From contig DDWC01000213.1 in assembly GCA_002345475.1 (NCBI GenBank), positions 1-11,538 of the forward strand: a stretch of DNA of 11,538 nucleotides. Direction: 5' to 3'. The notes under the pieces are model-generated. The model was given only the letters and a program-made list of their open reading frames with translations. It did no database searches and had not been told where the DNA came from. Shown in pieces: positions 7,543-11,538 of the stretch (its first letter is position 1; each line of letters opens with the position of its first letter). The translations under genes and the position numbers were made by a program. The DNA is from Firmicutes bacterium UBA2296. GTDB lineage: Bacteria > Bacillota > UBA994.

Positions 7543-7565
7543 TCTTCACACCGTAAGTGTAAAGA
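7543..7565. promoter_or_regulatory. Imperfect palindrome upstream of the exporter promoter
   Basis: TCTTCACAC (7543-7551) pairs with GTGTAAAGA (7557-7565) with one mismatch and a five-base centre. It covers the -35 region of the exporter promoter and lies between two divergent genes. It could bind a regulator of the exporter, but no regulator gene for it is visible nearby. The rest of the 185-base divergent region (7503-7687) contains a possible TATAAG box for the DUF502 gene at 7640-7645, without a convincing -35. Confidence 0.4.
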
Positions 7566-7687
7566 ACAGATACGAAGAACGACCAACCCGGGCGATTTTT
7601 TCTGACACTTCAGTTATCTTTGCGACTGTTTTGCTGTAGTATAAGTCATGTAAGTAATTTTGCGGACAAAGGAGGTCGTGCAACCGC

Positions 7688-8296
7688 ATGATGAAAAAAA
7701 TCCGTCACCTCTTTCTCAGCGGACTGTTTTCAATCCTGCCTATCGCTGCGACCTTGTACATCATGTACTATATGTTCCGTTTCTTCGACGGCATGACAGG
7801 CAACCTGGTGCGGGATCTCATCGGCCGCCCGATTCCTGGCGCGGGGATCGTCGTAAGCTTCACCCTGATACTTTTCACAGGGTTTCTGGTAACCAACGTT
7901 TTAGGCGTGCGCCTGTTTCACTACGGTGAGCGCGTCCTCCAGAGGATGCCCGTGGCGCCAAAGATATACTTCGGGGTAAAACAGCTTGTCGACTCCTTCT
8001 CCATGCAGGGCAAACAGGCCTTCAGCCGCGTGGCCTTGCTGGAATACCCCCGCAAGGGCCTCTTTGTGGTGGGTTTTGTCACGGGCGAGGTACGGGGTGA
8101 AGTTCAGGCCAAGACATCAGAGAGACTGATCAGCGTGTTTATCCCAACCACACCAAACCCCACATCCGGCATGCTGGTGCTGGTCCCTGACCATGCCCTT
8201 ACCTACCTTGACATGTCCGTAGAAGAAGGGCTAAAGCTTATTGTCAGCGCAGGCATCGTCTCGCCTGGGGACCCGGAAACCAGAGACCTCATTTGA
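7688..8296 (+). CDS. DUF502 family membrane protein
   Basis: The 202-residue protein resembles the DUF502 family, whose function is not established. Two hydrophobic helices are visible near residues 8-30 and 53-73. They are joined by a short loop containing the family-like FFDGMTGNLVRDLIGRPIPG, and followed by a soluble domain with RMPVAPKIYFGVKQLVDSF and PTTPNPTSGMLVLVP, both typical of the family. Start choice: ATG at 7688, with AAAGGAGG ending at 7675, 12 bases upstream; a second ATG follows directly. The gene diverges from the ABC exporter operon and stands alone. Its TGA overlaps the stop end of the convergent MBL-fold gene by eight bases, and no terminator is visible there. Confidence 0.9.
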   Translation: MMKKIRHLFLSGLFSILPIAATLYIMYYMFRFFDGMTGNLVRDLIGRPIPGAGIVVSFTLILFTGFLVTNVLGVRLFHYGERVLQRMPVAPKIYFGVKQLVDSFSMQGKQAFSRVALLEYPRKGLFVVGFVTGEVRGEVQAKTSERLISVFIPTTPNPTSGMLVLVPDHALTYLDMSVEEGLKLIVSAGIVSPGDPETRDLI

Positions 8297-9023
8297 CAGG
8301 GTAGCTGAAACACAGACTCTCGGGAGAGATAACCGACACCCGTGCGAAATCTGCTGGTGCCATGTCTCTCCGCAGAGCTTCAAAGATGCTGTAGTCAAGC
8401 CCAAAATGCATTGGAAAGATCATCCTCAGGGATGCCTGATCTAAAAGGTACTTAAGACCCCAGTCATACTGCTCTTCGAGCCGGGGGTCCACAGGGATAA
8501 AGGCCAGGTCGATCTGTTCGCCTCTGAGCAGGTCGATTTGCTTTTTGTAATCCTCTGCCATAACCTTGTTATCTTCTTCAGGTTCTCCTTCCCAATGCCA
8601 CCAGTTGAGATCCCCGGCATGGTAAATGGTGAGTCCATCACATGTGACCAAAAAGGCGACACCAAGGTCAGTCGATTTGAGTGTCCTTATTCTCAGGCCA
8701 TCTATCTCATAGGTGTGACCCGGCGTCACATACTGCACCGATGGATGGACGTCAGCCGTTCTGATGTCCTCGGACAAGACGTAGGTAACGGGCCTCTCTG
8801 TGCTATCCCAGGAAAAGACCTCGTTGCTGAAATGGTCGCCATGTCCGTGCGAAGCAAGGACCACGACTCGCCTATCCCCTGCGAGTCGTAGTAGCTCCTG
8901 AATCTGCTCCCGCCCGCCAACTCCAGGCGCATAATAGTCGACAATCAACAGATGTGTGGATGTTTCAACGGCAAAGGCGCTGTGATGTATGTAGCATACC
9001 CGGGCCAGATGACTTGTTTGCAT
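8289..9023 (-). CDS. MBL-fold metal-dependent hydrolase (UlaG-like)
   Basis: The 244-residue protein has the metallo-beta-lactamase fold. The metal-binding motif is SHGHGDHF with H59, H61, D63 and H64, followed by YHAGDLNWW (H135, D138) and MHFGLD (H206), giving the usual two-metal ligand set. The early HHSAFAVET segment is typical of UlaG/YtkL-like members. The C-terminal extension of true glyoxalase II enzymes is missing. The substrate is unknown; a lactone, ester or phosphoester is possible. GGAGGGGG lies seven bases before the ATG. It lies downstream of the VOC gene on the same strand, but a terminator-like hairpin stands between them. The gene converges with the DUF502 gene and overlaps it by eight bases. 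Confidence 0.88.
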   Translation of the reverse strand: MQTSHLARVCYIHHSAFAVETSTHLLIVDYYAPGVGGREQIQELLRLAGDRRVVVLASHGHGDHFSNEVFSWDSTERPVTYVLSEDIRTADVHPSVQYVTPGHTYEIDGLRIRTLKSTDLGVAFLVTCDGLTIYHAGDLNWWHWEGEPEEDNKVMAEDYKKQIDLLRGEQIDLAFIPVDPRLEEQYDWGLKYLLDQASLRMIFPMHFGLDYSIFEALRRDMAPADFARVSVISPESLCFSYPVK

Positions 9024-9045
9024 GATTTATCCCCCTCCTCGCAAA

Positions 9046-9083
9046 ACCGCGGGCACCAGCAAAAATAGCCGGTGGCCCGCGGT
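9046..9083 (-). terminator. Hairpin with short T tract between VOC and MBL genes
   Basis: ACCGCGGGCACC (9046-9057) pairs with 9071-9083 with one bulged base, and two further pairs close a loop of seven bases (AAAAATA on the plus strand). On the minus strand the stem is followed by TTTT. It begins 10 bases past the VOC stop codon. The GC-rich stem fits an intrinsic terminator, although the T tract is short and partial read-through into the MBL gene is possible. Confidence 0.65.
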
Positions 9084-9092
9084 ATCAATTGA

Positions 9093-9464
9093 CTATCTGC
9101 GCTTTGGTAACACTTCCAGCCAGTAACCGTCCGGATCTTCAATAAAGTAGAGACCCATTGCAGTGTTCTCATAGCAAATGCATCCCATCCTGGCATGGTG
9201 CTCGTGCGCCGCGTCATAATCCTCAGTGACAAAAGCGATGTGTGATTCATTGTCTCCCAGATCATAGGGCTCTTTCCTGTCCCTGAGCCAGGTCAATTCG
9301 ATACGGAAATCCGTGGTCTCGTCGCCCATGAATACCAGAACAAAGCTTCCGTCGGCCGCTTCTTTGCGCCTGACCTCGACAAGGCCCAGCGCCTCTTGAT
9401 AGAACTTGACGCTCTTTTCCAGATCAAAAACGTTAATGTTGCAGTGAGCAATACTGAATTTCAT
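9093..9464 (-). CDS. VOC-family protein, glyoxalase I-like
   Basis: The 123-residue protein has the vicinal oxygen chelate fold made of two beta-alpha-beta-beta-beta modules. All four metal ligands of bacterial glyoxalase I (lactoylglutathione lyase) are present at matching positions: H7, E56 (FRIELTW), H75 (ESHIAFV) and E117 (DPDGYWLEVLP). Glyoxalase I isomerises the thiol hemiacetal of methylglyoxal. A Gram-positive host may use bacillithiol or another thiol rather than glutathione, so the exact substrate is open. GGAGG stands six bases before the ATG. The 73-base gap to the upstream surface-protein gene shows no clear terminator and only weak promoter-like sequence. The stop is TAG, followed by a hairpin. 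Confidence 0.85.
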   Translation of the reverse strand: MKFSIAHCNINVFDLEKSVKFYQEALGLVEVRRKEAADGSFVLVFMGDETTDFRIELTWLRDRKEPYDLGDNESHIAFVTEDYDAAHEHHARMGCICYENTAMGLYFIEDPDGYWLEVLPKRR

Positions 9465-9537
9465 GATAACCCTCCATTCTCAATCTTTTCACCTTTTATG
9501 ATACCACATACGCATCCGGGACTGCGTTCTTCGCAGA

Positions 9538-10389
9538 CTACTGGCGCAGAATGGAAACCAGTCCGCTTGCTTCCCACTCCACTTTGCGGCCCAGGCTCTC
9601 CAGCGTAAAGCGCAGAGGGACAGCCACAACGTTCCCCTTCCTTTCAGGCATGAGGAGAGATCCGCTGGCTCCTCGAACAACTGCCGGCAGGCCATCCACC
9701 ATCGACCAGACTGAGTTGAGCTCGAGCTTAAGCTCGCGTCCGAAGAATGAAATGACGATTTCTCCGACATCTGCATCAAAAGAAGTCGAGGCTCCCAGTT
9801 CAGCAAGCATGGTTAAGGGCATCATCAGGTCGTCACCCCGATAGAAACACTCGGCAAGGAGAGTATTTCTGCCTTCCACCGGCATGGCGGACGGGGTTGC
9901 AGCGGTGTTAACAAATGCATCTACGGCAATCGAGGCCATGTAAAGTCCAGCCCCTCTGGAAATGTACTCTACTTGGATGAGATCCTTTGAGTCCATGCCA
10001 TCGGAGTCTTCACCCTGTTGCACGCTGAGATTGACATCGTACAGATATTGCGTGGTTCCGTTTGTGTCCACGTAAAGGACCAGCAGACCAAGCTCTTGTC
10101 CCGACAGACGGCGATCAGGGTTATCGCAGAAAAGCCGAGTAAGTAATACAAGCTTATGCATCTCTGGCCCTTCTTCCTCCAACAACAGCCAATCGCTGAC
10201 TGATTCCAGTCCCGCCGGTAGCCTCTCTGACTCGCTGTCGAAAGCTCTCACTTGGTGTAGAGGGTGCCGGGGCTGTGGTTCCGAGGCAGAAGGAAGTGCA
10301 TCCTCCTCTTCTGGGGGAACTATGGTTGAAGGCGGGATCACAATAGGCTCAGGCTCAGGAAAGTGCACCGCAGGTGGCGGATAGACAGG
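9538..10389 (-). pseudogene. Downstream half of amber-split surface protein: Pro-rich linker and stalk domain
   Basis: After the in-frame TAG at 10390-10392 the same frame runs on for 283 codons to a TAG at 9538-9540. It begins with a proline/glutamate-rich linker (PVYPPPAV, then EPEPIVIPPSTIVPPEEE). A middle region follows with YVDTNGTTQYLYDVNL, resembling no family I can name. The last ~105 residues look like a copper amine oxidase N-terminal-like 'stalk' domain: the patterns DDLMMPLTMLAELGAS, DADVGEIVISF, VVAVPLRFTLESLG and VEWEASGLVSI are typical. The first possible start is a GTG at 10368, giving 276 residues, but it lacks a ribosome binding site and any signal peptide, although this domain type belongs outside the cell. 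I therefore read it as the C-terminal part of the upstream gene. Whether it is dead, read through, or separately translated is unresolved. Confidence 0.72.
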
Positions 10390-10392
10390 CTA
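10390..10392 (-). other. In-frame amber codon splitting the surface-protein gene
   Basis: TAG follows the codons for IRA, and the codons CCT GTC TAT CCG come next. The frame is open on both sides: 382 codons upstream within the window and 283 codons downstream. A single base change would restore one open frame from 11538 to 9538. A small possible stem (CCGC/GCGG, four pairs) follows at 10368-10380 and is too weak to be called a recoding element. Confidence 0.8.
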
Positions 10393-11538
10393 CGCTCGGA
10401 TAGTGAACTCGGCCGGGCGCAGGCTAATTGTGTAGTTTGTCCCGGCAGAAAGTGTACCCAGGCCAATTTCGTATACCCCCCGAGTCTCACCAGGAGATCT
10501 GGCCAGATTACCCATCATAATATCACCGGTGGCGAGTGTCCCCTCGCATATTTCCCAGTCGAACAATGGATCGCCTTGCCCCACATACTTCTGTGCAGGT
10601 TTGGCGGCGACAATAATGCTACGAGGCTCGATTGCCAGCAGGCCTGGCTCAAAACGCAAATCATACCCAGGAGGAGGCTCTAATGATCCCATACCTATAA
10701 CATAGGAACCAACGTTCTCTCCCGTCTCCCTTTCCAGGCGTCCCGTGAGGGCATCCCCAGGCAGAAGACCAATCAGGTCATACAATAACTCCGGATCTGG
10801 CTCCCCGTAGGTTTTGTCCATAGAGCGTGCCACCAATGAAAGCGGCCGAGGCAAAACCCTGAGGGTACGAGAAACCGATGGCGCCTGTGAGTATGCTCCC
10901 CCTCCATTCTGGGTCGCTATGATTTGTGTATCGCCTGCACCGCGGATCTCCACTACATTACCTTTTATTATGGCAACAGACTCATTGCTACTGAGAAAAC
11001 TAACAGGCAGGCCTGACGAAGATGTCGCTTCAAGAACGAAGTCTTCATCGCCATAGGTACATAGCTGCCATTCCCACTGAGAAAAGTGGATTTCTTGTCT
11101 GCGCTCATATCTGAACCCGATGGCGGGCTTGTCGGAGGTGTTATTTGGTCTGATCCCAATCAGTGTGTCGGGTTCTGTGGCGCCAGCAAAGCTGAAGGCA
11201 TGCTGGCCGCTGTCAGGGTGCAGAACGCCTACCTGAGAGTTCTCCCTCAAACTCTGCAAATTGAGCCGATTCAGCAAGTGATGGGATCCGCCTGTGCCGA
11301 CGCGCCCCTGCGCCAGATAGTACCAGCTGCCTGGAATCAGAAGAACCGGGACCACGGAGATCTCTTGACCAGCAGTGTCATGCGGAAAGGACCCTGACGC
11401 CAGTACAGATCCGGGTGATACCGGGTTTCCCACATGGTCAAGATTTGCCGAAAGCAGAGCCCCCATGAACTGCCCCGCAGACGTTCCCCCACCTATCAGC
11501 CCGGTCACCACCAGTTCCTCTCTGACCTGAAATGCGTA
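10390..11538 (-). CDS. Surface protein with Ig-like and two MBG domains (5' part outside window)
   Basis: The frame is open from the right edge for 382 residues to TAG at 10390-10392, so the start and any signal peptide lie beyond the window. Fragment residues 1-155 match nothing I recognise. Residues about 160-228 are a bacterial Ig-like (Big_2-type) module with SSSGLPVSFLSSNESVA and VVEIRGAGDTQIIA. Two MBG-type repeats follow: about 231-304 (KTYGEPDPELLYDLIGLLPGD ending at LLAIEP) and about 306-382 (QKYVGQGDP ending at PAEFTIRA). Such modules occur in large, secreted, repeat-rich surface or adhesin-like proteins. The last MBG repeat is complete, so the TAG falls exactly at a domain boundary, just before the proline-rich linker that continues in the same frame. 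Confidence 0.78.
   Translation of the reverse strand, partial: YAFQVREELVVTGLIGGGTSAGQFMGALLSANLDHVGNPVSPGSVLASGSFPHDTAGQEISVVPVLLIPGSWYYLAQGRVGTGGSHHLLNRLNLQSLRENSQVGVLHPDSGQHAFSFAGATEPDTLIGIRPNNTSDKPAIGFRYERRQEIHFSQWEWQLCTYGDEDFVLEATSSSGLPVSFLSSNESVAIIKGNVVEIRGAGDTQIIATQNGGGAYSQAPSVSRTLRVLPRPLSLVARSMDKTYGEPDPELLYDLIGLLPGDALTGRLERETGENVGSYVIGMGSLEPPPGYDLRFEPGLLAIEPRSIIVAAKPAQKYVGQGDPLFDWEICEGTLATGDIMMGNLARSPGETRGVYEIGLGTLSAGTNYTISLRPAEFTIRA

Noticed and set aside
9523..9537. Small CTGCG/CGCAG hairpin after the surface-protein gene
   Set aside because: There are only five pairs and no T tract on the minus strand, so it is too weak to call a terminator.
9723..9736. Perfect 14-base palindrome CGAGCTTAAGCTCG
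   Set aside because: It lies within the stalk-domain coding sequence and is explained by the Leu-Lys-Leu-Glu codon run. There is no promoter context.
9538..9850. A copper amine oxidase enzyme
   Set aside because: Only the N-terminal-like 'stalk' module is present. No catalytic domain of amine oxidase is seen, so an enzymatic call is not supported.
10390..10392. Pyrrolysine or full reassignment of TAG
   Set aside because: Six other genes in the window end normally with TAG. No strong stem follows, and a proline-rich linker is not a catalytic site where pyrrolysine is expected. Left only as a check in the split-gene finding.
11086..11397. Plus-strand open frame of 103 codons opposite the MBG gene
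   Set aside because: It is antisense to the surface-protein gene, has no ribosome binding site and no domain similarity that I can see.

Overview
The window reads as a chromosomal segment of a Gram-positive-type bacterium, most likely a Clostridia-like member of the Bacillota. This is inferred from strong GGAGG-type ribosome binding sites, ATGA stop/start overlaps inside operons, a lipoprotein-type metal-binding protein, a DUF502 membrane protein, and a large surface protein combining Ig-like, MBG and 'stalk' (copper amine oxidase N-terminal-like) domains. No rRNA, tRNA, transposase, phage gene or CRISPR array is visible. Nearly every gene is on the minus strand. The exceptions are the tail of a gene at positions 1-63 and the DUF502 gene.

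Region 1 (58-3092, minus) is a complete high-affinity zinc uptake operon in the order znuA-znuC-znuB-fur/zur. Its genes overlap by 4, 14 and 4 bases. The regulator is the last gene, so the operon probably controls itself. Just upstream of znuA is a perfect inverted repeat with 16-base arms and a 3-base spacer. It overlaps a candidate -10 box and is the obvious operator for the Fur-family protein.

Region 2 (3108-7502, minus) is a second operon. Two ABC half-transporters overlap by 4 bases and are followed by a two-part GNAT acetyltransferase and a clear intrinsic terminator. The half-transporters show complementary degeneracy: LSAGE in place of LSGGQ in one, and Asp in place of the catalytic Glu in the other. 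That is the pattern of a heterodimeric exporter with one degenerate ATP site. The GNAT gene lies in the same frame as the second transporter, separated from it only by a TAG and six codons. A 185-base divergent region (7503-7687) holds a -10 box and an imperfect palindrome upstream of this operon.

Region 3 (7688-8296, plus) is a DUF502 two-helix membrane protein. It converges with, and overlaps by 8 bases, an MBL-fold hydrolase (minus). Upstream of that hydrolase, across a terminator-like hairpin, is a glyoxalase I-like VOC protein with all four metal ligands.

Region 4 (9538-11538, minus) is a large surface-protein gene that enters from beyond the right edge. It carries an Ig-like domain, two MBG repeats, a Pro-rich linker and a stalk domain, and is cut by a single in-frame TAG at the MBG/linker junction. 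The downstream half has neither a ribosome binding site nor a signal peptide, so this is one gene broken by, or read through, an amber codon. Of the 12 terminal stop codons in the window, 6 are TAG, 6 are TGA and none is TAA.

The best leads for something undescribed are the amber-split surface protein, the unusually long perfect operator at the zinc operon, and the exporter plus acetyltransferase unit. None of these is proven novel from the sequence alone.
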